A stretch of 64,000 nucleotides of DNA from Dyadobacter pollutisoli. Its GTDB lineage: Bacteria; Bacteroidota; Bacteroidia; Cytophagales; Spirosomataceae. Below, piece by piece: positions 1-9,168 of the stretch. Position 1 is the stretch's first letter. Each line of letters begins with the position of its first letter. The stretch is from positions 2,668,501-2,732,500 of the forward strand of contig NZ_CP112998.1 of NCBI RefSeq assembly GCF_026625565.1, written 5' to 3'. The translations under genes and the position numbers were made by a program. The notes under the pieces were generated by a model. That model was not told the DNA's origin, did not search any database, and saw only the letters and a list, made by a program, of their open reading frames with translations.

Positions 1-1768
1 GTTTGGCCAGGATCGCCTCATCCGTTTTCTTCTCTGCTATGGCCTTTTGTTGTACTGCAATTCGTCTTTGTTCATCGGTTAGCAATCGCTGTTGCTCGGC
101 AATTTCCTGCTGCTGTTCTGCGATCTTGCTTTGTACCGTTGCTTCTTTCGACTGCTCCTCGGCGCGTTTACGCTCAGTTTGCGCCGCCTGTTCCTTCGTA
201 TCGGACTCTCTCAGCGCCTGTCGGGTTTCCGCCTGAAGTAATGTCAGATACAATACGGCAACGGTCGCGACCATACCGATACCCACACCTAAAATCGCGA
301 AATAACGACTTTGTCTTAAAGCTTTCTGTTGCTTTTCCTCCTGGCTTTGCAGATCAAATTCATGTTGTTTTCGGCTGTAATCAAGAAAGTTGATTGCTCT
401 TTCAAAATACGGATCGTATCTCTTCGCCCATTCTTTGGTTGGCTGGTTGTCCTTTTGCCATTTCAATCCGAGCTGTAACTCCGGGTTCACCCAAAGGCCG
501 GCCCGTCCATCCTGATAGACCTGTGCAGTAGCGCTGAGCTGTTTGTACAACTTCGCCGAGTCAAGTTCTTCCTTGATCCAGCGGCTGAGCCGTGTCCACA
601 GTACCAGGATTTTTTCAACCGTCACATCTATCACCGAATCATTGTTCAGGCGGATATTGGAATTCGGACTCAGAAACGAAACACCCCTTGCCCTGAAAAC
701 CTGAATAACATCCAGTAGCTGGTAGTCGGGAATGCCGGTAATTTTTACAATTTCCGCCAGTGTGATCGGATGCAACACCGGCGTGTCGCTGGCACCGGAT
801 ACGATTAATGTCTTGAATAATTTTTCTGCCGCTATCTTCCTTCTGTCGTCCAGATTTTGAATAAAAAGCTCCTCGGCATGAATGTTAATGGAGTTTTTCA
901 TGGTACCAATAGCCTCATATTCGGCTAGCGTGATCATTTCCGGGTTCGCCGGTATCTCCGCCCATTTGCCCCAGGTACGCAGCAGGGCGTGCTGAAGAAT
1001 AGGAAGCGAATCGGGATTGGCAGTGATTTCATCCAGCAGCGTATCCACCAGATCAGTAGAAATCTTTGCTCCTGATACCTCTACGGGTTTGGTGATCACC
1101 TCCCGCACTTCCTCCATTGTCATTTTTGGCAACAGGTAATATCCTCGGTTGATCGCCTCGGTAAGGCCCTTGAATTCAGTACAATGGTCCAGATAATCCG
1201 AACGCATGGTAATGGCAGCGTACGATTGTTCTCCCGGTTGGTTAATGTGGTTTAATATGATCTGGATAAAAATTGAGGCTTCGCTTCTTGCTTCCTTTTG
1301 AGCTCCGCCATCCAGATCATAGCGAAATATCTCTTCAAACTGATCTATAACAAGTAAGAGCTTACTCCTGCCGAAAGCAGAAATAAGCTCCTTCACTGTA
1401 TTCATAATCGTATCCTCAGACCATTCGGAACTCATCAGGTCTACACCGGCTGATATGCCTTTATCCTTCCTAAGCCTGGTTTTTAACGCTGTTAGCAAAT
1501 TTTTCACCGGATATGCTCCCGGTTTGAAAAGAACAACGCTCCAATCATCATGCCCTGCCGATACTTCGAGCGAAGGTATCAGGCCGGCTTTGATCAGCGA
1601 CGACTTTCCACTTCCCGACGAACCGATCAGTGCCAGAAAGCGACTTTCCAGAAGTTTGTTTTTTAGCGCACGAATATGCGAATCCCTTCCGAAGAACAGT
1701 GCATGATCTTCATACTCATAACTTCTCAGGCCCGGAAAAGGATTAGCTAGTGTAGATTTATCGACCAT
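1..1768 (-). CDS. nSTAND1-type NTPase with membrane segment, C-terminus outside the window
   Basis: About 589 codons are visible, from an ATG at 1768; the 3' end runs off the window. The protein opens NPFPGLRSYE, a signature of nSTAND1 proteins, followed by a Walker A loop GSSGSGKSS (about residues 49-57) and a Walker B-like LLLVIDQFEE. A long helical region follows. Near residues 485-508 a single hydrophobic helix (YFAILGVGIGMVATVAVLYL) is followed by a charged Q/E/K-rich coiled coil. In this family the C-terminus is usually WD40 or another sensor repeat, but that part is not visible. STAND NTPases are signal-transducing switches that oligomerise on ligand binding. The stop-to-start gap from the upstream RsbW-like gene is 5 bases, so the two are co-transcribed, and this NTPase may feed into partner-switch signalling (inference). 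Confidence 0.85.
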   Translation of the reverse strand, partial: MVDKSTLANPFPGLRSYEYEDHALFFGRDSHIRALKNKLLESRFLALIGSSGSGKSSLIKAGLIPSLEVSAGHDDWSVVLFKPGAYPVKNLLTALKTRLRKDKGISAGVDLMSSEWSEDTIMNTVKELISAFGRSKLLLVIDQFEEIFRYDLDGGAQKEARSEASIFIQIILNHINQPGEQSYAAITMRSDYLDHCTEFKGLTEAINRGYYLLPKMTMEEVREVITKPVEVSGAKISTDLVDTLLDEITANPDSLPILQHALLRTWGKWAEIPANPEMITLAEYEAIGTMKNSINIHAEELFIQNLDDRRKIAAEKLFKTLIVSGASDTPVLHPITLAEIVKITGIPDYQLLDVIQVFRARGVSFLSPNSNIRLNNDSVIDVTVEKILVLWTRLSRWIKEELDSAKLYKQLSATAQVYQDGRAGLWVNPELQLGLKWQKDNQPTKEWAKRYDPYFERAINFLDYSRKQHEFDLQSQEEKQQKALRQSRYFAILGVGIGMVATVAVLYLTLLQAETRQALRESDTKEQAAQTERKRAEEQSKEATVQSKIAEQQQEIAEQQRLLTDEQRRIAVQQKAIAEKKTDEAILAK

Positions 1769-1773
1769 ATAAC

Positions 1774-2202
1774 TCAGGTCCCGGCGATTTTCATGATAAA
1801 CTTGTTACGGTTTTTGCCATCGGCATATTCATAGGAAAAGTCATCGACACCGTTGACGGTCAGAAAAATACCCAGCCCGCCAATATCCCTGTCTTCCAAA
1901 GGCATTGACAGGTATTCTGAATCGGGCATTTCTCTCGCCAACGGGTCAAAAGCAGCTCCCTGATCTTCCAGGATAATGATGAGCTCATGTTCAGTGATCT
2001 CACTCAATACATTGAAATCCGCTTCGATCCCCGCCCTCTGATAACCGTATAAAATGATGTTGGTAGCAATTTCATCAATGGCCAGCGTGAGGCTGTACGT
2101 GGCCTTTTTGACCAGTCCAGCCTTTTGAGCAAGTTCACCAATGTAATCCCGCAGGGGATCCAGAGAGTCAACAACCCCGGGAAAACTTTTCGTTTCCATC
2201 AT
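1774..2202 (-). CDS. RsbW-like ATP-binding serine kinase / anti-sigma factor
   Basis: A 142-residue GHKL ATPase of the RsbW/SpoIIAB type. The N box is DEIATNIILYGY (about residues 43-54), the G1 box LEDQGAAFDP, and the G2-like stretch DIGGLGIFL. Such proteins phosphorylate a STAS antagonist on a serine and sequester a partner, classically a sigma factor. The STAS gene ends 8 bases upstream, making a kinase-antagonist pair. No sigma factor or PP2C phosphatase gene is visible here, so the downstream target is unknown; the adjacent nSTAND protein is a candidate. The start could be either of two consecutive Met codons. Confidence 0.85.
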   Translation of the reverse strand: MMETKSFPGVVDSLDPLRDYIGELAQKAGLVKKATYSLTLAIDEIATNIILYGYQRAGIEADFNVLSEITEHELIIILEDQGAAFDPLAREMPDSEYLSMPLEDRDIGGLGIFLTVNGVDDFSYEYADGKNRNKFIMKIAGT

Positions 2203-2210
2203 GGTTCATG

Positions 2211-2531
2211 TTAAACGGGATATTGATCTACGATAGTTACGCTGTGCTGCAGACCTGTTTTAACCAGGGTGTCAACGATCAGCTCCTGTGGCTTCACAAT
2301 GTAAATGGATAATTTTGGCCCTATTTTTTGCTTGGAATAAATAAGCACTCTCAGTCCTGCGGATGACATAAAGTTAAGGTTCTCCATATCAAGTACCAAT
2401 GAATCAATAGATTGATTGGCAATTTTTTCAATTTCAGTTTGAAACACCCTCGCAGAAAGGGAATCCAGCTCGCCATGAAGCGTCAATTTGGCAATTTGGT
2501 TTTCGACTACAGACTCTATTTGAAATGCCAT
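2211..2531 (-). CDS. STAS-domain anti-sigma factor antagonist
   Basis: A 106-residue single-domain STAS protein. The conserved FMSSAGLRVL segment holds the serine that RsbW-type kinases phosphorylate in SpoIIAA/RsbV proteins. It is the first gene of a three-gene run with the RsbW-like kinase and the nSTAND NTPase. The likely role is a reversible partner switch: the unphosphorylated form binds the kinase. The 248-base gap upstream separates it from glgX and carries inverted repeats rather than a clear promoter. Confidence 0.88.
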   Translation of the reverse strand: MAFQIESVVENQIAKLTLHGELDSLSARVFQTEIEKIANQSIDSLVLDMENLNFMSSAGLRVLIYSKQKIGPKLSIYIVKPQELIVDTLVKTGLQHSVTIVDQYPV

Positions 2532-2701
2532 TTGATTTAATACGTTTAGAGTTTTACAAAATATTTAATGTATTCTTTCGGCCCAGCTGTCAAGCTGAGC
2601 GGGAGCCGGGTGGTTGGGGGAGTTCGTGCCAGTGCCTTCGTCTCCGCTCAGGCGGACAAGGGTAGGGCGCTGGCAGGCAGAGTTAGATGGACAAAAGCTT
2701 G

Positions 2702-2784
2702 AGTAGCCCTTCGACCGCCCGGCCGCCCGATTCGCTCCTGACAACTAGCTAGGTTGTCGTCCTGAGCGGAGCCGAAGGGCTACT
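2702..2784. repeat. Inverted-repeat element at the 3' end of glgX
   Basis: A 12-base arm AGTAGCCCTTCG (2702-2713) is exactly complementary to CGAAGGGCTACT (2773-2784), which overlaps the glgX stop region. Between them lies a smaller hairpin, GACAAC-TAGCTAG-GTTGTC (2739-2757). Fragments of the same CTGAGCGG/GCCGAAGG theme occur at 2590-2660. There is no T-tract, so it looks more like a REP-type intergenic element than a plain terminator, although it may stop glgX transcription. Confidence 0.55.
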
Positions 2785-4900
2785 TCCCAATCAATATCAC
2801 CGTCGCCCTGCCGCCAACCAGGAACCTGCCCTGATCGTCCAGTTTCGGTTCTTTTCCGATATCGTAGATATCTTGACCCGTCGGCATGTCGGTGTTTACT
2901 GCCAGGTACCAGCTTCTTCCATTGGGGAGTATCGGTAACTCGTAGTACAATGCATCCCAGTAGGAGTTCATCGCTACATATACCGAATCGTCTTCAATGG
3001 TACCGCTTTTTGCATGGGCGCCGTCGAGCATAAATGCCAGGCAACGGCTTGATGCTGAGAAGTCGGCGTGCCAGGCTTGCGTGCCGTGGAAACTGATGTC
3101 CGGATACCCGCTGCCAACATAATCCCGGTGCTGAAAATGCGTCCGGCTTCTGAGAACAGGGTGCGCACGGCGGAACCTGGTGATGCGCTGAGCGAAATAA
3201 TAGATGTCAGCATTCTTTTCGAGAAGCCCCCAATCCATCCAGTTCAGCTCGTTATCGTGGCAATAGGTATTGTTGTTACCGGATTTGGTAACGCCCACTT
3301 CATCGCCCGACAGGATCATCGGTACGCCCTGGCTCACCATCAGGATCGACAGCGCATTCTTTATCTGCTTGTGACGGAGTTGATTAATGAACGCATCATC
3401 TGTTTCACCTTCCACCCCACAATTCCATGAATGATTATCATTACCGCCGTCATTATTATTTTCTCCGTTCGCTTCGTTGTGTTTCTCATTGTAAGCAAAA
3501 AGGTCATAGAGGGTAAAACCGTCATGACAGGAAATGAAATTGATACTTGCAGTCGGTCCGCGATAGTGGTACAAGTCCGGCCATCCCTGAATACATTGGG
3601 CAAGTTCCCCGATCAATCCTTCATCGCCTTTCAGGAACTTACGGATCGAGTCGCGGTACTTTCCGTTCCATTCGGCCCAACGGCCATAAGCCGGAAATGA
3701 GCCTACCTGGTACAATCCTCCCGCATCCCAGGCCTCGGCTACCAGCTTGCATTTGGCAAGGATAGGATCATAGGCCAGTGATTCCAAAAGTGGCGGATTG
3801 CTGAGCGGGGCACCGTTCTGGTCACGACCGAGAATGGCAGCGAGGTCAAAACGGAAGCCGTCAATATGGTAGTCAGCCGCCCAGTAACGCAGGCAGTCGA
3901 GTACCATATTACGTACCACCGGATTGTTACAGTTCAATGTATTTCCGGTTCCTGAGAAATTGAAATAATAACCCTCAGGCGTCAGCATGTAATAAGTTTT
4001 GTTATCAATACCGCGGAAAGAAATGGTATGGCCGCGATGGTCGCCCTCGGCCGTATGGTTAAACACCACATCCAGCATCACTTCGATACCATTCTTGTGC
4101 AGCTCCTTCACCAGCGTTTTCAGCTCGTCAACCTGCATTCCAAACTTTCCTGTGGCAGCATAACCTGCTTTTGGAGAGAAGAAATTGACAGTGCTGTATC
4201 CCCAGAAATTGACGATCAGTCCGCCGGTCACCGGGTTTTCCTTGCTGTTTTCCCATTCGTCAAACTCATAAATCGGCATGAGCTCCACGCAATTGATACC
4301 CAGCTCTTTCAGGTAAGCGATCTTGCTTCTGATAGCGGCGAAGGTACCCGGGTTTTTAACTTTGGATGAAGGATGCTGTGTGAATCCTCTTACGTGCATT
4401 TCGTAGATCACCAGATCTTCAATCGGTGTTTCCAGCGGATGGTCGGTTTCCCAGTCAAAATCCTCGAATACCAGCCTGGAACGGTATGGATAAATGTTGT
4501 CCCAGTTCGGTGTGGCCAGCCACGAATCCCTTCCGCCGATTGCTTTGGCATAAGGATCGCTCAGAATAATGCTTTTGTCGAACCGGTGTCCTTCTTCCGG
4601 TTTGAATGGGCCATCCATCCGGTACCCGTATTCCAGGCGCTCGTAATCCAGATCGAAAACGATCATGGAATACACATTGCCCGTCCGGAACTCTTCCGGA
4701 AAACGGATCTCCGCAAATGGCTGTGCTTCGCCACGTTCGAACAGTACCAATGTACAATCGATCGCCTCGCTGGAATAAATACTGAAATTGATACCATTCG
4801 GAACCATCGTCGCGCCAAATGGCAGCACGTGTCCCCGCCTGAACTTGATCCCCTGCTGCTCGTGCGTGGGGTAATAATCTATCCTGATGTCTGTTGCCAT
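2780..4900 (-). CDS. glgX: Glycogen debranching enzyme GlgX (GH13, isoamylase type)
   Basis: A 706-residue GH13 enzyme with an N-terminal CBM48-like domain (about residues 20-130) and a TIM barrel. It carries the GH13 regions DVVFNHTAEG (region I), GFRFDLAA with the nucleophile Asp (about residue 350), VAEAWDAGG with the acid Glu (about 388), and ISCHDGFTLYD (region IV). It hydrolyses alpha-1,6 branch points of glycogen or limit dextrin in the cytoplasm. Length and motif order are normal for GlgX. No other glycogen gene is adjacent; instead it starts 3 bases after a STAS gene, an unusual partner that suggests stress or partner-switch linkage of glycogen use (inference). Confidence 0.93.
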   Translation of the reverse strand: MATDIRIDYYPTHEQQGIKFRRGHVLPFGATMVPNGINFSIYSSEAIDCTLVLFERGEAQPFAEIRFPEEFRTGNVYSMIVFDLDYERLEYGYRMDGPFKPEEGHRFDKSIILSDPYAKAIGGRDSWLATPNWDNIYPYRSRLVFEDFDWETDHPLETPIEDLVIYEMHVRGFTQHPSSKVKNPGTFAAIRSKIAYLKELGINCVELMPIYEFDEWENSKENPVTGGLIVNFWGYSTVNFFSPKAGYAATGKFGMQVDELKTLVKELHKNGIEVMLDVVFNHTAEGDHRGHTISFRGIDNKTYYMLTPEGYYFNFSGTGNTLNCNNPVVRNMVLDCLRYWAADYHIDGFRFDLAAILGRDQNGAPLSNPPLLESLAYDPILAKCKLVAEAWDAGGLYQVGSFPAYGRWAEWNGKYRDSIRKFLKGDEGLIGELAQCIQGWPDLYHYRGPTASINFISCHDGFTLYDLFAYNEKHNEANGENNNDGGNDNHSWNCGVEGETDDAFINQLRHKQIKNALSILMVSQGVPMILSGDEVGVTKSGNNNTYCHDNELNWMDWGLLEKNADIYYFAQRITRFRRAHPVLRSRTHFQHRDYVGSGYPDISFHGTQAWHADFSASSRCLAFMLDGAHAKSGTIEDDSVYVAMNSYWDALYYELPILPNGRSWYLAVNTDMPTGQDIYDIGKEPKLDDQGRFLVGGRATVILIGK

Positions 4901-4903
4901 GGG

Positions 4904-5242
4904 CTAGTCCTGTTTTAGAATGACGAGTGCTTCATCCAGTTTATCAACAATGGTAAAAAAGTTGATAAACCCGGTCGTGGACATGACATCCTGGATATCT
5001 TCCGAAACCCCCACCAGTACTACCTTCCCGTTTTGCCCCTTGATGTTCCGGTAAACCATCAGCAACACACGCAGCCCGGCACTGGACATGAACCCAACGG
5101 CCGTCAGATCAATAGCGATCTTTTGGCTTTTGTCCGTCGCCAGTCTGGCATTTTTTTCAAATTCGGGAGCTGTTTTGCTGTCAATGTCCCCGGATACCTC
5201 GACAACCGAAATATCCTCGTGGTCTGTAATTGTTACTTTCAT
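4904..5242 (-). CDS. STAS-domain antagonist protein upstream of glgX
   Basis: A single STAS domain of about 112 residues starting MKVTITDHED. I chose the ATG at 5242 over an upstream TTG because STAS proteins begin close to the first beta strand. It has the FMSSAGLRVL phosphorylation segment, very similar to the STAS protein at 2211-2531. It is spaced 3 bases from glgX, so the two are translationally linked. It may share the RsbW-like kinase at 1774-2202, giving two antagonists for one kinase (inference). Confidence 0.87.
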   Translation of the reverse strand: MKVTITDHEDISVVEVSGDIDSKTAPEFEKNARLATDKSQKIAIDLTAVGFMSSAGLRVLLMVYRNIKGQNGKVVLVGVSEDIQDVMSTTGFINFFTIVDKLDEALVILKQD

Positions 5243-5269
5243 AGTTCCTTGCGATTTAATTGTAGGCAA

Positions 5270-5367
5270 TTGGCTGTCGGCCTTTGGCTATCGTTATTTT
5301 ATTGTTTTTTTACAACATAAAATATCATCACCGAAAGCCGACCGCCGATTGCCGAAAGCCACTTGCC
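5270..5367. repeat. Intergenic GCCGAAA/TTTCGGC-type repeat stretch
   Basis: This short gap holds repeated copies of a GGCTGTCGGC / GCCGAAAGCC theme in both orientations, around an AT-rich centre (5290-5325), so it can fold on itself. The same words recur at 13800-13866. It is probably non-coding repeat DNA with possible terminator or mRNA-stabilising activity. Confidence 0.4.
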
Positions 5368-7191
5368 CTATTTTGCCGGGCTGATCTGTACTTTCACACG
5401 AATGCTTTCTTCTGCTTCTGGAAGCTTCACAGTTAACCCGTATGCATCGAAGTCGGTATAAGGCTGATCATTGATAAACACCTCGCTAATGTAAATGCTA
5501 CCGGCAGGCAGGATATCCGGTGATACACGCAGGATATTGTCGGTCCAGCTGTTCGGATAAGGCTTGAAGTAGAAATAGGTTGGTTGCTTGGTGATCAACA
5601 GGTTAATATAAACCGCTGACAGATAGCACAATTCAGTACTATGGTAGGCGCTCATGGAGTGACTTCCCTTGTAGCGCTCGGTACCCAGCAGGTAAGGCAT
5701 ACCATTGCCAAACACGTTGAAATACACACCACCATCATCATTATCAAGGAAGAATGCATTGTAGAATGCAGCTGCTTCACGTGCTTGTTTTTCGTATTCT
5801 TTGTCGCCCAACACACCGTACATGATCAGGTAAGCAAGAATCGCCTGCTCCTGCTGCCACCATGCCTTGCGGTCGTGCCATACAAACTGATGTTTGCCAC
5901 CGGTTTTGGTCACGCGTTCTACCACGTCGTACCAGCCGCCGCGCTGCTGATCGGAACCTGCTGCGGGCATCAGTTCAGCTATTTTCTTGGCAAATTCGAG
6001 GTATTCATCTTTCGGCGTCAATGACTGCTGACGGATCAGGTTCCATGCGATTTTCAGGTTGTGGCCTACTACCGCACGGTTTTGCTGCCATCCCCAGGTT
6101 TGGTCTTTGCTCCAATCCTCGAAAAATTTCTCCTGAACAAACGGGCTGTTCTCGTAATCAGGGAAGTATTTGGTAATGGTATCAAATGTATATTCCAGGA
6201 AGTCGGCATGTTTTTTCTCACCGCTCGCCAGGTACAGGTTGATCAGGTAAGCCGGTGCATGGTCACCCACTGAGTTCCAGTTTTTACGTGCCTTGTTGTG
6301 CGCCAGTGACTCTTCGTGCGCATCCAGCGTAATCGGGTGCAAGTGAGAGTAGTAGCCTATTCCATTAGGGTCTTTGAAGTATTTTTCAAAAAGATCAATG
6401 GTTTTGTCAATGTCCTCACGAATGCGTTTGTCACCCGTAATGCGGTACGTTTGCGTAGGTCCCGCCAGTGCGTAGATCTGCTCGTACATAGGAAGCGAGT
6501 CCAGGTCATCGCCAAATTCGGAAGTAAGGAGCTTAGTCTCTTTCTGGCCTTCCACTTTTAGTCCGTGGTACCAGTACACCAGGTCATCGTCCTGATCAAA
6601 GAAACGCAAGTGGTCGCGGAGATATTCCGTTCCCAGCTCGGCGCCTTCCAGGAATTCATCCTTTCCAGTCAGCAGGTAGGCTGATGCAAAACCGTACACC
6701 ATCCGGGAAATTGTATCTGTTTCCTGCAAATAATCGCCCTTTTTCGCTCCTCCCAAATGGAGCATGGTACGGTAATTTTTATAATTAATTTCCTCTTTCG
6801 GATAGTCAAACTGCCATTTCAGGTAGCTGGACGCAATGGAGCTAATCTGTGTGATCCACCAGTTTTGCTCTTCGTGACGGTAAACTTTGGGTTCCTTGCC
6901 TGGGAATATCAGTTGCTGTGCTTCAAATGCCGCCTCGTCGCCACCTGCGTTCGGATAAAACGTTCCGTAAGCAAAAACGTACTGACCGTTGGTAGCCAAA
7001 AAAGCAGTGATATCCCCCGGATCTTGCCATCCTTCGGTCAAATTTTGTACGCTGCGGGCGTATGTAGAAGCGATCAGGTTAACCTTGAAAGGCCTTTTGT
7101 CCGAGGTTTCCAGCGTAAACCAGCGTTCCTGTGCATTATATCCCGTGATATACCCTGCAATGGTATCTGAAAAAGTGAAATTTATATTCAT
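5368..7191 (-). CDS. AGE-superfamily-like alpha/alpha-barrel protein
   Basis: A 607-residue cytoplasmic protein with no signal peptide. The central part (about residues 130-530) resembles N-acylglucosamine 2-epimerase/cellobiose epimerase barrels: aromatic-rich helices, a VVGHNLKIAWNL motif matching the family's conserved catalytic-His helix, and KAWWQQEQAILAYL matching the W-x-x-x-E helix. The N-terminal 120 residues form a separate beta-rich domain, and a short beta domain follows the barrel, so it is longer than the usual ~400-residue epimerase. Substrate unknown; a sugar or glycan is likely. It sits between the STAS/glgX genes and the VOC/DJ-1 cluster on the same strand. It could alternatively be a glycoside hydrolase or lyase with the same fold. 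Confidence 0.6.
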   Translation of the reverse strand: MNINFTFSDTIAGYITGYNAQERWFTLETSDKRPFKVNLIASTYARSVQNLTEGWQDPGDITAFLATNGQYVFAYGTFYPNAGGDEAAFEAQQLIFPGKEPKVYRHEEQNWWITQISSIASSYLKWQFDYPKEEINYKNYRTMLHLGGAKKGDYLQETDTISRMVYGFASAYLLTGKDEFLEGAELGTEYLRDHLRFFDQDDDLVYWYHGLKVEGQKETKLLTSEFGDDLDSLPMYEQIYALAGPTQTYRITGDKRIREDIDKTIDLFEKYFKDPNGIGYYSHLHPITLDAHEESLAHNKARKNWNSVGDHAPAYLINLYLASGEKKHADFLEYTFDTITKYFPDYENSPFVQEKFFEDWSKDQTWGWQQNRAVVGHNLKIAWNLIRQQSLTPKDEYLEFAKKIAELMPAAGSDQQRGGWYDVVERVTKTGGKHQFVWHDRKAWWQQEQAILAYLIMYGVLGDKEYEKQAREAAAFYNAFFLDNDDGGVYFNVFGNGMPYLLGTERYKGSHSMSAYHSTELCYLSAVYINLLITKQPTYFYFKPYPNSWTDNILRVSPDILPAGSIYISEVFINDQPYTDFDAYGLTVKLPEAEESIRVKVQISPAK

Positions 7192-7233
7192 GCTTCAATA
7201 GTTAAGGTGTTTTACAAAAAACTGATAGAGAAA

Positions 7234-7653
7234 TTATAGGTCTTCCTGGTCGCGGTAGCCTTGGGTGATTTCGATGATATTGCCTTCGGGATCTTTCAGC
7301 CAGACGGTTTTCCAGCCTTCGATCACATCGTCGAAATGCAGCGGCCCGAGCGTGATCACGGCATCTTCCCCCATTGATTCGACTTTCGCATCAATGTCAT
7401 CTACGGAAAAAGCAATGTGGCGTAATCCCGGGTAATGCGGGCCGTCGGCCTCCGACATCGGGCAGGGACGTTCTTCTTCGGGCGGAAAAATCTCGAAATA
7501 GAAATTATGCGCATTTTTGAGGAAAATCAGTTCTGCATCGTCTCCCAAACTGATCACTCTTGCCCGCTTAAAACCAAAATGCCGCGCATAAAATGATTCA
7601 AACTTTGGAAGGTTCTTAACGGTTAGTGCCAAATGAAAAAATGTAGCGTCCAT
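7234..7653 (-). CDS. VOC-family metalloprotein (glyoxalase/dioxygenase fold)
   Basis: A 139-residue vicinal-oxygen-chelate protein of two beta-alpha-beta-beta-beta modules. The four expected metal ligands look intact: His in FFHLALTV (residue 7), Glu in YFEIFPP, His in LRHIAFSVDD, and Glu in GNIIEITQGY. It may be a glyoxalase, fosfomycin-resistance-like transferase or extradiol dioxygenase; the sequence does not decide. It is the last gene of the DJ-1/SnoaL cluster, 11 bases after the DJ-1 gene, which suggests action on the same reactive carbonyl or aromatic substrate. Confidence 0.8.
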   Translation of the reverse strand: MDATFFHLALTVKNLPKFESFYARHFGFKRARVISLGDDAELIFLKNAHNFYFEIFPPEEERPCPMSEADGPHYPGLRHIAFSVDDIDAKVESMGEDAVITLGPLHFDDVIEGWKTVWLKDPEGNIIEITQGYRDQEDL

Positions 7654-7664
7654 AGTAGTAGGGG

Positions 7665-8234
7665 TTAATCTGATGACAGGGTCTCAATGATTTTTTTCGC
7701 AAACAAATGCGCATGACCACCCGACCGTCCTGTGATCAGGTCGCCATCCACCACCACATCTTCATTCACATAAATCGCCCCGTATGCCTTGGCGTCGCCG
7801 ATCAGGTTGTTGTGGCAAACCAATCTGCGTCCCCGGACCAGTTCCGTGGCAGGCGCCGTCAACCACAATCCGTGGCAAATGATGCCTTTCAAAATACCTG
7901 GCTCTGCGAAAACGCGTTTCAAAAACTCAGTCGCCGGCGGAATTTTCTCAACATCCTCCGTATAGCGAAGCCGGTCAGAAACCATCCCCGACGGAACAAT
8001 GATCGCATCATAGCTTCTCAGTTCCTCGTCGCTCATGTTTTCAAAAGTCTCCCAGCAATCCATCGGCGCACGGTGCTCATGCCCGAGAAACGTAAGTTTA
8101 TCCTGCCCCCAAAGCCGGCTTAGAAAGTGGATTTCAGCCCCTTCTTCGGGAAAGCGGAATTTGTAATAGAAGATTTCATTTTCAAAATAATCGGCTTCAA
8201 ACAAAACGCCGATCTTCTTTCCCGCGAGTTTCAT
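7665..8234 (-). CDS. DJ-1/PfpI family protein
   Basis: A 189-residue protein of the class I glutamine-amidotransferase-like fold. The nucleophile elbow GIICHGLW puts Cys120 next to His121, the usual dyad of PfpI/YhbO/HchA-like proteins. Members are deglycases, glyoxalases, peptidases or isonitrile hydratases. It lies between a SnoaL gene and a VOC gene, both on the minus strand. Role in methylglyoxal or aldehyde detoxification is plausible but unproven. Confidence 0.82.
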   Translation of the reverse strand: MKLAGKKIGVLFEADYFENEIFYYKFRFPEEGAEIHFLSRLWGQDKLTFLGHEHRAPMDCWETFENMSDEELRSYDAIIVPSGMVSDRLRYTEDVEKIPPATEFLKRVFAEPGILKGIICHGLWLTAPATELVRGRRLVCHNNLIGDAKAYGAIYVNEDVVVDGDLITGRSGGHAHLFAKKIIETLSSD

Positions 8235-8265
8235 GGTAACTGAGTTTAGCTAATTGATAGATTGT

Positions 8266-8658
8266 TTATGCCAGGGAACCGTCAGGATGCTGAACCATAC
8301 CGGCGAAGTGAATAGCGATCCGGCCGTTTTCCAGAACCCAGCTGTCTGCGAAGCGCATTTCGCTTTTTTCCCCTCCTACTGTCATCGTGATCTGTTCGGT
8401 GATCATCAGTGTTTCCGGATTTTCAGTTTCAGCCCAGAAAATGATCTCGGTTTCAAGCCCGTCAATGCCCAGAATTCCCTGCATATGCTCATTCACCTGC
8501 TCGCGGCCTTTGTAGATCACGGGCGATTTGGAAAAACTACTGATCAACGTGGCGTCGTCAGTATATTGGTCCAGAAGAGCCTCAATGTTCTTGTCCAGAA
8601 TGTGCTGGATATGCTCTTTATACATTTTACCAAGCTTGGTATCGGGTACATTTTTCAT
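8266..8658 (-). CDS. SnoaL/NTF2-like protein
   Basis: A 130-residue single NTF2-fold domain: N-terminal helices HIQHILDKNIEALLDQYTDDATL, then the curved sheet, including ISSFSKSPVIYKGREQV. Family members are polyketide cyclases, delta-5-3-ketosteroid isomerases, limonene epoxide hydrolase-like enzymes or non-catalytic binding domains. Catalytic residues cannot be assigned with confidence. It is one of six SnoaL-type genes in this cluster. Confidence 0.78.
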   Translation of the reverse strand: MKNVPDTKLGKMYKEHIQHILDKNIEALLDQYTDDATLISSFSKSPVIYKGREQVNEHMQGILGIDGLETEIIFWAETENPETLMITEQITMTVGGEKSEMRFADSWVLENGRIAIHFAGMVQHPDGSLA

Positions 8659-8696
8659 AATATTGAAAGAGATAAAGGGGATTGACGGAATGTTTT

Positions 8697-9122
8697 TTAA
8701 AGTGTGGCTGAACCTTCGTGATATTCCAGGCCGTCCACGATATATTTGGTAATGATCACTTTACCAGCATCATTCAGCTTCACCTCCCAGGTCTGGAAAG
8801 CATCGCATTTGATACGTTTGCTGAATGGCTCTGGCGCGTTCCACACGCTGGCTTCCCATTGTACCACCACTTTCGAAGTCGCAGTATCACCATTGATCTG
8901 GGACTCCACACTTTTAACCGTGTGAACTTCGTCGAAAAAGATGCGGATAACACGCTGAAACCAGCCTTCAAATCCGGCGTGGCCATAAATGGTCACTTCC
9001 GGGAAAACCATTTCAAGTTCAGCGTCGGCCAGCAGCGGCAACACTTCCACCATCGGAACGTGGACGTCCAGTTTCTTGTACCAATCTTCGGCTAATGATC
9101 GTATCGCTTCCTGTGTTAACAT
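8697..9122 (-). CDS. SnoaL/NTF2-like protein
   Basis: A 141-residue NTF2-fold domain. It opens with SLAEDWYKKLDVHVPM, followed by the characteristic EMVFPEVTIYGHAGFEGWF segment and the beta sheet VVQWEAS. The pattern matches stand-alone SnoaL-like proteins. It lies directly downstream of the GMC oxidoreductase gene on the same strand (46-base gap), so it may process or bind the product of that enzyme. Confidence 0.75.
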   Translation of the reverse strand: MLTQEAIRSLAEDWYKKLDVHVPMVEVLPLLADAELEMVFPEVTIYGHAGFEGWFQRVIRIFFDEVHTVKSVESQINGDTATSKVVVQWEASVWNAPEPFSKRIKCDAFQTWEVKLNDAGKVIITKYIVDGLEYHEGSATL

Positions 9123-9168
9123 GGTATGTTTTGAGTTAAGTGTTTAGAATTAGTCAGTTAAAAACCAA

